Below are positions 41,787-51,271 of a DNA stretch of 64,000 nt, piece after piece (position 1 is the first letter of the stretch; each line of letters starts with the position of its first letter). Both the position numbers and the translations under genes were made by a program. Location of the stretch: positions 186,001 to 250,000 of the forward strand of contig NZ_LZIF01000116.1 of NCBI RefSeq assembly GCF_001667145.1, given 5' to 3'. Source of the DNA: Mycobacterium sp. 852002-51971_SCH5477799-a. GTDB lineage: Bacteria; Actinomycetota; Actinomycetes; Mycobacteriales; Mycobacteriaceae. A model generated the notes under the pieces. It was given only the letters and a program-made list of their open reading frames with translations. It searched no databases and had not been told where the DNA came from.

Positions 41787-42917
41787 ATGAACATGACTAA
41801 GAGCGCCCAGCCAGACGGAAATAGTCCGCCGGGCGCGCTACCCGGCGAGCACCCCGGACGATCACGCACCCCGGTGATCAAGGTCGTCGATATCGCCTGG
41901 CTGGAGTTCGAGCGACCGGACCCGACGCGCGCCGAGGCCTTCGCGCGGGCCTTCGGGTTTCACACGGCCCAGCGCGGCCCGGATGAAGTGCTGATGCGTG
42001 GCACGCTGTCCGGCGGACCATGCCTAATCCTGCGTCGCGGGCCCAGGCGGCGATTCGCCGGTGTGGCGTTCCAGGCGTGCGACGAGGCGGACGTGCTGAG
42101 GTTGGCTAATGCCCACGGCGCGCCCACGCGACCGCTGCCCGACGCCGTCGGCGGCGTCTCGGTCGAGCTGGTCGACCCCAGCCGCATGCCGGTCCGCGTT
42201 GTCGCCGGCATGACCGAACTACCGGAACTCCCGGCGCAGCAACCGCTTTCACTCAATTTCGGAGCCGACCCGCGGCGCATCAACGAAGCCCAGCGTCCCC
42301 GGCGCGCGCCCGCCCGCGTGCAGCGCCTGGGACATCTCGTCGTGCAGTCGATGAAGTACGTTGAGACGCTGAACTGGTACCTGGACAACCTGGGGATGAT
42401 CGTCAGCGACTTCTTGTACTTCCCCGGCCAGCGCGGCCGAGGACCGACGATGAGTTTCATCCGCTGCGATCGCGGCCTGACCCCGGCCGACCATCACACG
42501 CTCGCTCTCGCACTCGGTCCGGGCAACCGCTACGTCCACTCGGCGTATCAGGTCAGCGACCTCGACGCCCTGGCCGCCGGGGGGGAATACCTGCGCGAGC
42601 GTGGCTATTTGCGCTCGTGGGGAATCGGCAGACACATCCAGGGCAGCCAGATCTTCGACTACTGGCGCGATCCCGATGGTTACCTGTTCGAGCACTTCGC
42701 CGATGGCGACCTGTTCGACAACACCCTCGAACCCGGATGGGCACCGTTTACCGCATCAGGATTGGCCCAATGGGGCCCTCCGGCGAGCAGGGACTTCCTC
42801 GGCACCGACCTCAAATCTGCTCGCCATGAACTCGTTTCGATCGCTACCGCCTTGCGCGGACACAACGAATTCGATATCGGCCGTCTAGCCGGACTACTGA
42901 AAGTGCCTACCTCATGA
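41787..42917 (+). CDS. Extradiol ring-cleavage dioxygenase (VOC superfamily)
   Basis: A 376-residue protein with two VOC modules. The C-terminal module carries the 2-His-1-carboxylate iron site: His in RLGHLVVQS, His in YVHSAYQVSDLD and Glu in DGYLFEHFADGD. Such enzymes open catechol-type rings next to the hydroxyls. It is the first gene of a three-gene operon with a hydrolase and a flavin hydroxylase, so it should cleave the diol the hydroxylase makes. It overlaps the next gene by ATGA. Confidence 0.82.
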   Translation: MNMTKSAQPDGNSPPGALPGEHPGRSRTPVIKVVDIAWLEFERPDPTRAEAFARAFGFHTAQRGPDEVLMRGTLSGGPCLILRRGPRRRFAGVAFQACDEADVLRLANAHGAPTRPLPDAVGGVSVELVDPSRMPVRVVAGMTELPELPAQQPLSLNFGADPRRINEAQRPRRAPARVQRLGHLVVQSMKYVETLNWYLDNLGMIVSDFLYFPGQRGRGPTMSFIRCDRGLTPADHHTLALALGPGNRYVHSAYQVSDLDALAAGGEYLRERGYLRSWGIGRHIQGSQIFDYWRDPDGYLFEHFADGDLFDNTLEPGWAPFTASGLAQWGPPASRDFLGTDLKSARHELVSIATALRGHNEFDIGRLAGLLKVPTS

Positions 42918-43852
42918 CCGTTTCCGTCCTGCACACCGCCGACGCCTGGTGGCTCAAAACGGCACGCGGCGCCGCGAAGATCGACACCGCCGCCACCAGC
43001 ACCGCGGGGCTGCTGGCCGATGCGGCCGCCATTGAGGCGGCCGCCGACAATACCGACAGCGTGGAACTGGACGGTTTGCGATTCGTCTCGCCGGTGACCA
43101 GACCGTGCCGGGTGATAGCCCAGATGACCAACTTCGAGTCGCACGTCAAAGACGCCGGCATGGACCCGTCGTCGGTGCCGCTGACCTTCTTCCGCAAGGC
43201 GTCGGCATCGATCAACGGCCCGTTCGACGACATCGTCAAACCGCCACACGTCAAGCTCCTCGACTACGAGGTGGAGATCGGGCTGGTGATCGGGAGCACG
43301 ATCCCGGTCGGCACCAGCATTTCCGAGACGAACCTCGGCGACCTCATCGCCGGGCTGGTCGTCACCAACGACATCTCGGCGCGCGATGTGCAGCTCCCAC
43401 AGACGCAGTTCTACGAGGCCAAGTCCTATCCGACGTTCACCCCGGTAGGCCCGGAACTGGTGCTGCTGGGCGCGGACGAACTCAAGCGATTCGGCGATCT
43501 GCGACTGCGGTTGAGCGTCAACGGCGACGAGCGCCAGAATGCACTCGTCGATCCCGACATGCTCTACCGTCCGCTGCAGGCGCTGCAGTCGCTTACCCAG
43601 TTCCAGGAACTCGCACCCGGCGATTTGGTGCTCACCGGAACCCCGGCCGGCACCGCGTTGAGCGCTCCGCCGAAGCCGCTACAGATCATCGGAAACCTGT
43701 TGCCACCCAACCTGAAATGGAGATTCTTCTTCTCGCGCCAGGCCGACAACACGAATTACCTGCAGGACGGCGACGTCGTCGAGGCGTCGATCGGCACCGA
43801 TGACAGAACCATCGATCTCGGAACACAGCGCGCCACAGTACGATTCGCGTGA
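42914..43852 (+). CDS. Fumarylacetoacetate hydrolase family protein
   Basis: A 312-residue FAH-fold protein. It has FFRKASASINGPFDDIV, the metal-binding DYEVEIGLVIG, VTNDISARDVQ, and LTGTPAGTAL. The family cleaves C-C bonds in, or hydrates, meta-cleavage products. It has overlapping ends with both operon neighbours, which supports action on the ring-fission product of the dioxygenase. Confidence 0.85.
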   Translation: MTVSVLHTADAWWLKTARGAAKIDTAATSTAGLLADAAAIEAAADNTDSVELDGLRFVSPVTRPCRVIAQMTNFESHVKDAGMDPSSVPLTFFRKASASINGPFDDIVKPPHVKLLDYEVEIGLVIGSTIPVGTSISETNLGDLIAGLVVTNDISARDVQLPQTQFYEAKSYPTFTPVGPELVLLGADELKRFGDLRLRLSVNGDERQNALVDPDMLYRPLQALQSLTQFQELAPGDLVLTGTPAGTALSAPPKPLQIIGNLLPPNLKWRFFFSRQADNTNYLQDGDVVEASIGTDDRTIDLGTQRATVRFA

Positions 43853-45375
43853 ACCACGATTACGTTCGGCGCCGCTGCGTAGTCATAGTCGGCGCCGGAC
43901 CGACCGGCATCACCGCCGCGACCCTGCTGGCGCAACACGACGTGGATTGCCTGGTGCTCGACCGTTGGTCCGCCGTGTACCCCCAGCCACGCGCCGTGCA
44001 CCTCGACGACGAGATCTACCGCATACTCGCCCGCATCGGCATCGCCGATGAGTTCGCGTCGATCTCCAGGCCCACGCTGGGTTTGCGGCTAATGGGCGTG
44101 GATTTCGATGTCCTCGCCCAGTTCAACCGCGATCAATCCCAGCGTGTTAACGGCTTTCCGCAGGCCAACATGTTCGACCAGCCGGAGCTGGAGGCGCTGC
44201 TGCGCGCCAACCTCAAGCGCTACCCCACAGCGCAATTGCGCGGCGACGCCGAAGTCACCGCGATCACCGATGGCGCGAAGGGCATCCGCGTCACGTTCAC
44301 CGACCGCACCGACGGCCACCTTCACCACGTAGACGCTGACTATGTGCTGGGATGCGACGGCGCGAACAGCACCGTGCGCGTCCACATCGGTTCCACGATG
44401 CGGGACTTGAACTTTCAGCAACGCTGGCTGGTCGTCGACGTGGCCAGCGATGCCGACCTGCGCCAATGGGATGGCGTCCACCAGGTGTGCGACCCGGTAC
44501 GCGCGGGAACCTACATGCGCATCGGAGAATCCCGCTACCGATGGGAATTCCGGCTGCTGGCCGGCGAAACCGCCGACGACTTCGGCACGCTAGACGCATT
44601 GCGGCCGCTGATTGCGCCGTGGACGGAAACGGTCACCGACAGCCGGCTGACCCTGCTGCGTGTCGCCGAATACACCTTCCGCGCTCAGATCGCCGACCGG
44701 TGGCGACGCGGGAACGTGTTCATTCTCGGCGACGCGGCGCACCTCACTCCCCCATTCATCGGCCAGGGCATGGGGGCAGGGTTTCGGGATGCGGCCAACC
44801 TGGCGTGGAAGCTCGCCGCGGTCCATCACGGCACCATGGCGGCGGATGCCCTGGACAGCTACGAACAGGAACGCGCGCCGCATACCCGACAGATGATCCG
44901 GTTGGCGCTGGGTGTCGGCTGGGCGATGACCGGCGGCGGCCGCGCGGGCGATGCGGCGCGCCGGTTGGTGCTGCCACATATGCGCTTCATCCCCGGCCTG
45001 CGCCGCAGGATCGTCGACTCCACCACGCCAGCGCTGCATTCCTCAGCGCTCGTGAGCAATTCGCCACTGCCGCGCCGGCTCGGCGGAAGGCTCTGCCCGA
45101 ACCCGTTGCTGCGTGACGGTCGACGCCTCGATGATGTGCTCGGCACGGGCTTCGCGCTGATCACCATGGTTCGCCCCACGGCCGCCGACGAAGCAGCCCT
45201 GCGGCGTCGCGGCGTCGTCACCCTGATCCCGCAATCGGGCGATGCCTTGGCGACGTGGTTGCGTCGGGGGCGCGCCGACGCAGCTGTGGTGCGCCCCGAC
45301 CGGACCGTCGCCCGGGCCGGAGGTGACGTCGCGTCTCTGTGCGCCTGGGCGACCGCTGTGCTGCGTGAGCGGTGA
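43849..45375 (+). CDS. FAD-dependent aromatic hydroxylase (MhpA-like)
   Basis: A 508-residue flavoprotein monooxygenase from a GTG overlapping the previous stop. It has GAGPTG near 16-21, RAVHLDDE, the DG motif in VLGCDGANSTVR and GDAAHLTPPFIGQGMGAGFRDAANLAWKL, diagnostic of class A hydroxylases. The C-terminal domain is the thioredoxin-like one of the MhpA/PheA group. It would hydroxylate a phenolic acid or ring with NAD(P)H and O2, feeding the dioxygenase. Confidence 0.87.
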   Translation: MNHDYVRRRCVVIVGAGPTGITAATLLAQHDVDCLVLDRWSAVYPQPRAVHLDDEIYRILARIGIADEFASISRPTLGLRLMGVDFDVLAQFNRDQSQRVNGFPQANMFDQPELEALLRANLKRYPTAQLRGDAEVTAITDGAKGIRVTFTDRTDGHLHHVDADYVLGCDGANSTVRVHIGSTMRDLNFQQRWLVVDVASDADLRQWDGVHQVCDPVRAGTYMRIGESRYRWEFRLLAGETADDFGTLDALRPLIAPWTETVTDSRLTLLRVAEYTFRAQIADRWRRGNVFILGDAAHLTPPFIGQGMGAGFRDAANLAWKLAAVHHGTMAADALDSYEQERAPHTRQMIRLALGVGWAMTGGGRAGDAARRLVLPHMRFIPGLRRRIVDSTTPALHSSALVSNSPLPRRLGGRLCPNPLLRDGRRLDDVLGTGFALITMVRPTAADEAALRRRGVVTLIPQSGDALATWLRRGRADAAVVRPDRTVARAGGDVASLCAWATAVLRER

Positions 45376-45380
45376 GCGCG

Positions 45381-45930
45381 TTATGCGAATTGCGGTCGAG
45401 CGACGATAACCGGTATTCGGAGGCCGCGGCGCTCATCGCGCTCGCGGACCGAGTGCAGGACCGCGTTGCTGACCGAACCCAGCACCATCCTGCTCAGACC
45501 ACCCCGACCGCGACTGCCGACGACCACAGGCTGCGCAGTGTGCGACTGATCGATGAGGTGTCGCGCCGCCCGGTCTTGGGCGATGAGTCGATGAACGGTG
45601 ACGTCAGGACAGCGTTCTTGCCAGCCCGCCAGCCTCTCGGCGAGGCTGCGTTGGGCTTCGCTTTCGACCGCCGGCCAATCGATTTCGAAGACGTCCATCA
45701 CCTGCCGATGGGAACATGGTGGTCCGCCGGCATCACCTCTTCGGCGACTTTCGTCGCGCGCATGATCGCCTTCTTGCCCTCGTCTTCCAGACTCGTGACG
45801 AGCGACTCGGGGTACGGAACCGGCGGGAATGTCGCGGTGGGAGTCGATGCCGCGTGCACGACGGTAAGCGGAATGTTCTCATCCCGCTTCGCGCGCTGCC
45901 CAGCCCGCGGCGACAGTTGATCAGGCTTTA
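45381..45930 (-). pseudogene. Decayed two-domain universal stress protein gene
   Basis: Upstream (45702-45930) a frame without start reads RDENIPLTVVHAAS and SLVTSLEDEGKKAIMRATKVAEEV, the middle of a first USP domain, and stops at a TGA. A second frame (45381-45701) gives the C-terminal half of a second domain with LAERLAGWQERCPDVTV and VVVGSRGRGGLSRMVLGSVSNAVLHSV. The P-loop start of domain 1 and the part joining the domains are missing, so an internal deletion has shifted the frame. The 3' end also has an extra RERDERRGLR. Confidence 0.7.
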
Positions 45931-45983
45931 GTCCTCACCTGTCGTACCGGAGGTCTCTGGTCGCTGCCTGTCGACGGGATTGC

Positions 45984-47300
45984 TCAGGCGAACAGGCTCT
46001 GCCCGATGTAGTGGCCTTCAGCAGGCGCCGGCGGCACCGCGAAGATAGCTGATCCGATGTGCCGGATGTATTCGTTGAGCAGGTCGTGGGCGCCCAGGCG
46101 GTTCTGCAGGCGGATGAAAGCTTGCGGATCATTTTGATACGAAACGAAAAGCAGACCGGCGTTGAGTTGGCCGTTGGCGTCCAGGCCATCGGTGTAGTTG
46201 TACGACCGTCGGCGGATCATGACGCCGTCATTGTTTTCCCGGGCGGCAAGGCCGACGTGAGACTTCGGATCGATGAGCGGGTTTCCGTCGGCGCCCATGG
46301 CGGCGAAGTCCGGTGTATCGAATTCGTGCTTGCCGCTCAGCGGCGCACCTTCCTCTTTGGTGCGCCCGAAGATCCTTTGCTGATTGCCGATCCGGTCGAC
46401 GTCCCACGTCTCCATCAACATCCGAATCTTACGGACGACCTGGTACGTCCCCCCGTTCATCCAGGGCTGGTCGCCGTTGGTGACCCAGACATATTTCGCG
46501 TACTCCGCATCGGTGGCGATATTGCGGGTTCCGTCCTTGAATCCCAACAGGTTTCGTGGCGTGTGCTGGCCGGGTCCGGCAGAGGCCCGGCCGAACCCGA
46601 GCACCGCCCAGGACGGCGACACGATGTTGCGGCCAAGGCGGGCCAAGTTGCGCACCGCGTGGTAGCAGACCTGGGGATCGTCGGCGCACGCCTGCACGGA
46701 CAGGTCGCCGCCATGCATGCGCGGATCCAGGTTGTCCCCGTTCAGCGGCGGCAGGTCGGTGAACACGGCGGGTCGCCGAGCCGCCAGTCCGAACCGATCA
46801 CCGAACAGCGACGGCCCCAGCCCGATCGTGACGGTGAGGCCGGCGGGGCTCAGCCCGTAGGCCTCCCCGGTGTCGGCGGGAGGCTGCACCTCGACCTGGG
46901 GCTGTACCGTGCCGACCGGCTTCCCCTGCTGCAGGATCGCAGCGGCGGCCGACCAGCGCGCCAACAGTCTCTGTAGCTCGGTCCGGCCGGCGCCGTCGGC
47001 CAGCGAGAACGACATGAACATGGCGTAACGCTGTGGGGGCGTGTCGATTCCGCCTTGGTGGGGCTGGCCGTAAAAGGGGTAACTGCGGCGCAGATCGACG
47101 GTGTCATCGTCGTCACCACGCTGTTCCGCGGCCAGGGCGTGACCGGCGAACCCGCCACCGAGGGCACCGATGGCGGCGCCACCGAGCCCGGCCAGCATGG
47201 CGCCACCGAGCGCGCGCCGACGCGACACCGCTGTGGAGTCAGCCGGTGCCCCAATGTCGTTCGGGTCGCCGTCGGAGGGTGGGGTGATGTCGTCGGTCAT
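45984..47300 (-). CDS. efeB: Tat-exported DyP-type heme peroxidase
   Basis: A 438-residue protein with a twin-arginine signal: SRRRALGG at residues 26-33 followed by an alanine/glycine core. The DyP motif GFKDGTRNI is in the middle, and the heme-ligand histidine region is near the C-terminal third. EfeB/DyP peroxidases act outside the membrane with EfeUO, oxidising ferrous iron or heme-related substrates. It lies 2 bp after efeO. Confidence 0.9.
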   Translation of the reverse strand: MTDDITPPSDGDPNDIGAPADSTAVSRRRALGGAMLAGLGGAAIGALGGGFAGHALAAEQRGDDDDTVDLRRSYPFYGQPHQGGIDTPPQRYAMFMSFSLADGAGRTELQRLLARWSAAAAILQQGKPVGTVQPQVEVQPPADTGEAYGLSPAGLTVTIGLGPSLFGDRFGLAARRPAVFTDLPPLNGDNLDPRMHGGDLSVQACADDPQVCYHAVRNLARLGRNIVSPSWAVLGFGRASAGPGQHTPRNLLGFKDGTRNIATDAEYAKYVWVTNGDQPWMNGGTYQVVRKIRMLMETWDVDRIGNQQRIFGRTKEEGAPLSGKHEFDTPDFAAMGADGNPLIDPKSHVGLAARENNDGVMIRRRSYNYTDGLDANGQLNAGLLFVSYQNDPQAFIRLQNRLGAHDLLNEYIRHIGSAIFAVPPAPAEGHYIGQSLFA

Positions 47301-47302
47301 GA

Positions 47303-48553
47303 TCAGCCGGCCGTGACGACTTTTTGGGCGACGGTGGACAGGCTCTGGTGCAGCGGCTGGATCACCGCGGTCAACTTGGGTGCGTCGCTGGCCTTCAGCG
47401 CCGGAGTGTAGGTCTTGTAGCCGCCGAGCGCGGCGGGGTCGCGATACCCGTCCAGGGTGGCGAGCACGGTCTGGAACTGCTGATCGATCTGGTGAACCAG
47501 ATTGGCGTCGATCTTCTCCAGGCCCGGTCGCAACGACGCGTACGCCTGCTGGGCGCCTTCGACGTTGCCCGAAAAGTCCACCAAGTCAATGTGACTGAAG
47601 GCCTCTTCCTCTCCGGTGATCTTGGTGTTCTGGATCTCTTCGATCAGGTCGCTGGCACCGTTGGCCAGGTCCTCGGGTTTGTACTGCAGGCTCGCGACGA
47701 TGCCGTTCAATTTGCCGACGTTGCCGACCAATTCGGTGCTGAGCGTCTTCGTTCCGGGCGTGATCGCGCCGCCCTGCCACAGATCGCGCTCGATGGCGTG
47801 AAAGCCTTTCCATCCGACTTTGGCGTCGACCGGCGTCGACTCACGCATGTCGATCAAATAATCCAGGTTGCCGGCGTTGTCGCCGACCGCGAAGCCCGGC
47901 AGCACGAAACCCTCCACGGTGGATTCCGAACGCTCCCAGAACAACCGGGCCTTGGCGTAGGCGGCCTTTGCCGCATCGACGTCGCCCGATTGCACGGCGG
48001 CATCGAGCGCCTTCACGCCGTCGTTGAGCTGACCGATTTGGCTGACGATATAGGCCGCGTAGTCCTTGGTGCCCTGGCCGAGGATGCTGGCCACGGTGCC
48101 CGTCGGCGTCGCCGGCGCTTTACCCGACACCGTCAGGGTCTGGTATTCGGTGCTCGCCCCCGGACAGTAAAGCTGGTAGGCGCCGCCGTCCAGCGAAACC
48201 GTGAACGACACCGCGTCCAGGCCGGGCGCGAGGTTCTCCTTCTCGCCCACAATGCGCTGATCTCTGAGCAATTCGACCTCGTTGATGCCGGGTGCATTCG
48301 TGTTGGCGACCGTGAAGGTCACCGGTCCGGCGGGCACGCTTGTGGTATCCAGTGTGCAGCCGTCCTGGCCACCGTTGTTCGCCATCGTGACCTTGACCGC
48401 GTTGGTACCTGCCGGCTTCGAGTGCTGTGCATGGTTCGAGTTGCCATCCGAGTGGCTGCATGCGGTCACCGGCAACACCGCCACCGCAACAAGAGCCGTT
48501 GCAGTCAACCAGTATTCACGAGACCGGGACGTTGCCCAGGCGATGCGACTCAC
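47303..48553 (-). CDS. efeO: EfeO iron-uptake lipoprotein
   Basis: About 416 residues. The ATG at 48553 is preferred, as GAGAGG precedes it and the signal with lipobox (LPVTAC) follows. The N-terminal part is a cupredoxin-like domain, and the C-terminal part is a peptidase-M75/imelysin domain with the HxxE motif in GWKGFHAIERDLW. EfeO binds iron outside the membrane and hands it to EfeU. Its start overlaps the end of efeU. Confidence 0.9.
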   Translation of the reverse strand: MSRIAWATSRSREYWLTATALVAVAVLPVTACSHSDGNSNHAQHSKPAGTNAVKVTMANNGGQDGCTLDTTSVPAGPVTFTVANTNAPGINEVELLRDQRIVGEKENLAPGLDAVSFTVSLDGGAYQLYCPGASTEYQTLTVSGKAPATPTGTVASILGQGTKDYAAYIVSQIGQLNDGVKALDAAVQSGDVDAAKAAYAKARLFWERSESTVEGFVLPGFAVGDNAGNLDYLIDMRESTPVDAKVGWKGFHAIERDLWQGGAITPGTKTLSTELVGNVGKLNGIVASLQYKPEDLANGASDLIEEIQNTKITGEEEAFSHIDLVDFSGNVEGAQQAYASLRPGLEKIDANLVHQIDQQFQTVLATLDGYRDPAALGGYKTYTPALKASDAPKLTAVIQPLHQSLSTVAQKVVTAG

Positions 48554-50126
48554 CATGAACCGATTTCCTCTCATCCTCCTGTCGGCGGTCCACGCGCAGC
48601 GAGGCTACCGCTGCCAGCGCGCAAGCCAACGCAAAACCGGCCAATACCAGTGGAAGCCAAACATTCCAGAGCTGCCGCTCCCCGCGATGACGCTCGCTCG
48701 CCACAATCTCAGCGAGCGTCGAGTGGTCTTCGGCAGCGGACGTGGACCAGTCCGTCGCCAGTCCGCCAAGGCTCACGGTTTTGGCGCCCGTCAACCCTCC
48801 ACCGGTCAACAGCGCCGTGCGGTTGCTCGTCGCGTGCGCACTGACCACAGAATCGCCTCGCGCGAACACGGTATACACGGTGGTCGTTGACCATTGCCCC
48901 TGGAACGGCCCCGGGGTGCGGCCTACCGCCAGGCCGACCGGCACCCGGCCCCCCGTCATGGTCAGCAACTGATCCAGCGTGACTTCCGGCGCGCCATCGG
49001 CCCCGGCCGCCTCGGAGACCTGCCATACCTGTACAGGCACGCCGTCCACTGTTTGGTCGTCTGCCGGGACAAGCACGATGTTGCGGACGGTCGAGGCGCC
49101 CTGGGCGACGACCTTCAGCTCACGTCCGTGCGGCCCCGTCACCAACGACACCGCAGCGGTGTGCCCGGAGCGGTCGGTGACGGTGCGCACCGGCGACGTC
49201 GGGGGCGAGGAAGCTGCGGGCGTCATGATCGTCAGCGCCGCCCCCACCACGAGTAGCACCGCCGACGTCGCCGTCATCAGCCGGCTGCGGGCTCGCGGGG
49301 CGGCCGCGAGCCGGGCCGGCCAGAGGAAAACGACCAGAACGGGCACGGCATACAGCAGCCAGCCCAGCACCTCGATGAGCCGAGGGTCGGCGGGGATGCC
49401 GAACACCCCGGTAGTCGCCGCGCCCAGCACCGAATTGCTGGGTATCCAGCCGGACAGGTCGAGCACCTGCTGCTGGCCGATGCTCACCCAGCCGGCCTCG
49501 TGCGCGGCGCGCAGCGCGCCGAGCACCAGGCCGGCGGCGATCAGCACCAGAAACACCCCGGTGACCCGGAAGAAGCGGGCCAGGTTGATCCGCAAGCCGC
49601 CGTAGTACAGGCCCACGCCGAGCCCGACCGACGTCAGGATGCCCACGGCGCCGCCCAGCACGGCAAACCACCGATTGCCATGCGACGTCTCGGCGGCGGC
49701 CAACAGAAACACCGACGTCTCGAAGCCCTCCTTGAGAACGGCAAGGAACGCCATCGCGGCCAGGGCGAACGCGCCACCACGGTTGACCGCTTGACGGGCC
49801 TCGCGCTCGAGTTCCCCCTTAAGCTGCCCGGCGTTGCCGTTCATCCAGATGATCATCGACGTCACGAACACCACCGCGATGGCGTTGATGACGGTTTCCA
49901 TCATCTCTTGCTGGGCCTGCGGAAGGCTCGCGGCGAACAGGTCGAGGCCGACGCCCACTGCGACGCTGAGCAGCACGGCCACGGCGACACCGGCAAACAT
50001 CGGCCGGACCGTCGAGCCGTTTCGTTTGAGGAAGGCACCGACGATGCTCACGATGAGCGACGCCTCCAGGCCTTCACGAAGACCGATGAGGAACGTGCCG
50101 ATGAAAACGCCGAATAAGCCCTGCAT
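48516..50126 (-). CDS. efeU: EfeU iron permease (FTR1 family) with C-terminal extension
   Basis: A 536-residue protein. The seven-helix FTR1 domain has the two iron motifs REGLE (17-21) and KEGFE (132-136). After about residue 280 comes a long outside segment (TDRSGHTAAVSLVTGPHGRELKV) and a last membrane helix. Classical FTR1 permeases stop at about 280 residues, so the extension is specific to this type. First gene of efeUOB. It imports ferric iron. Confidence 0.88.
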   Translation of the reverse strand: MQGLFGVFIGTFLIGLREGLEASLIVSIVGAFLKRNGSTVRPMFAGVAVAVLLSVAVGVGLDLFAASLPQAQQEMMETVINAIAVVFVTSMIIWMNGNAGQLKGELEREARQAVNRGGAFALAAMAFLAVLKEGFETSVFLLAAAETSHGNRWFAVLGGAVGILTSVGLGVGLYYGGLRINLARFFRVTGVFLVLIAAGLVLGALRAAHEAGWVSIGQQQVLDLSGWIPSNSVLGAATTGVFGIPADPRLIEVLGWLLYAVPVLVVFLWPARLAAAPRARSRLMTATSAVLLVVGAALTIMTPAASSPPTSPVRTVTDRSGHTAAVSLVTGPHGRELKVVAQGASTVRNIVLVPADDQTVDGVPVQVWQVSEAAGADGAPEVTLDQLLTMTGGRVPVGLAVGRTPGPFQGQWSTTTVYTVFARGDSVVSAHATSNRTALLTGGGLTGAKTVSLGGLATDWSTSAAEDHSTLAEIVASERHRGERQLWNVWLPLVLAGFALACALAAVASLRVDRRQEDERKSVHGESHRLGNVPVS

Positions 50127-50156
50127 ACGCCTTATTTCTATCCCGCCGATCGGGAC

Positions 50157-50178
50157 GTTCGGCCTAGCGTAGCCGAAC
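50157..50178. promoter_or_regulatory. Inverted repeat between DUF3097 and efeU
   Basis: GTTCGGC (50157-50163) and GCCGAAC (50172-50178), perfect arms with an 8-bp spacer. It lies 31-52 bp upstream of the efeU ATG and 40-61 bp past the DUF3097 stop. It may be an operator or a terminator hairpin; it lacks a T-tract and is a poor IdeR-box match. Confidence 0.4.
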
Positions 50179-50217
50179 TAAGCGACGGGCATTAGCCCTG
50201 GTCCGGTGGCTACCGCG

Positions 50218-51081
50218 TCAGCAGACCGGCGCCGTCACGAAGTCGATGAGTTCTTCGACCCGGCTGATCAGAGTCGGCTCCAGATCGTTCCAGTCGCGCA
50301 CCCGCGAACGGATGTGCCGCCAGGCCTTCGCGATGTCCGCCTGATTGTTGTGCGGCAGACCGAGCGCCTGGCACGCGCCACGCTTCCATTCCACCTGCCG
50401 CGGCACCTCGGGCCAGGCCTCCAGGGCCAACCGCTGAGGTTTCACGGCCTGCCAGATGTCGACGTAGGGATGACCGACGACCAGCGTGTCGGTGCCGCCG
50501 GAGCCCCGCCGCACCGCATCGGCGATCCGCGCCTCCTTCGAACCGGCGACGAGGTGATCGACAAGCACCCCCAGCCGCCGCCCCGGCCCCGGGGCGAACT
50601 CGGCGACGATCTCCACCAGGTCGTCGACACCACCGAGTTGCTCGACGACGACGCCTTCGATTCGCAAGTCCTCGCCCCACACCTGCGCGATGAGCTCGGC
50701 GTCGTGGCGACCTTCAACGTAGATGCGGCTGGCGCGGGCGACCCGGGCACGGACACCGGACACGGCCACCGAACCGGAAGCGGTCCTGCCCGCGGCGGTC
50801 GGTGCCGGCCGGCGCGGCGCGGTGAGGATGACGGGCCGCCCCTCAAGCAAATACCCAGGGCCCAAAGGGAACCCACGCACGTGACCGCGTCGGTTTTCGA
50901 GGTCCACTCGCCCGTATTCGACGCGCACTACCGCGCCGACGTATCCCGTCTCCACATCCTCGACCACCAGGCCCAGTTCGGCCGGATGCTCGGTCGAGCG
51001 GGGCTTGCGTCGTCCCGCTGCGAGGACATCGGTTCCATAGCGATCCACCACGCGGGCAATACTAGAAAGCCTTGCGACCAA
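50218..51081 (-). CDS. DUF3097 family protein
   Basis: A 287-residue protein conserved in actinobacteria. The N-terminal beta barrel-like part is followed by a Toprim-like region: RIYVEGRHDAELIAQVWGEDLR, VVVEQLGGVDDLVEIV, LGVLVDHLVAGSKEARIA and GHPYVDIWQAVKP. The acidic residues fit a Toprim metal site, suggesting nucleic-acid work. Function not established. Upstream 190 bp are free of genes. Confidence 0.82.
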   Translation of the reverse strand: MVARLSSIARVVDRYGTDVLAAGRRKPRSTEHPAELGLVVEDVETGYVGAVVRVEYGRVDLENRRGHVRGFPLGPGYLLEGRPVILTAPRRPAPTAAGRTASGSVAVSGVRARVARASRIYVEGRHDAELIAQVWGEDLRIEGVVVEQLGGVDDLVEIVAEFAPGPGRRLGVLVDHLVAGSKEARIADAVRRGSGGTDTLVVGHPYVDIWQAVKPQRLALEAWPEVPRQVEWKRGACQALGLPHNNQADIAKAWRHIRSRVRDWNDLEPTLISRVEELIDFVTAPVC

Positions 51082-51271
51082 ACACTGTTACGGCGCGCCA
51101 CGGCCGGCGAATCGTCACCGAAATCACTTCCGCTGCGCCGGCCACCCCCTATAGAAAACCCGTTTTTAACTGTGTGGCGTTACTCAGCTGATGGCGCTGC
51201 CGATGGTACGTTGCTAGCTAAGCAAGCACTGCCGCTCACGCGCAACTTGCGGCGGTTAGCGAGGTGGACAT

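Noticed and set aside
47324..48844. 506-codon frame antisense to efeO
   Set aside because: EfeO motifs (lipobox, HxxE) on the other strand are clear; this frame has no protein family features.
50157..50178. IdeR iron box before efeU
   Set aside because: The dyad keeps only the outer TT.GG/CC.AA positions and has a different spacing from the 19-bp IdeR consensus, so it is listed only as an unassigned inverted repeat.
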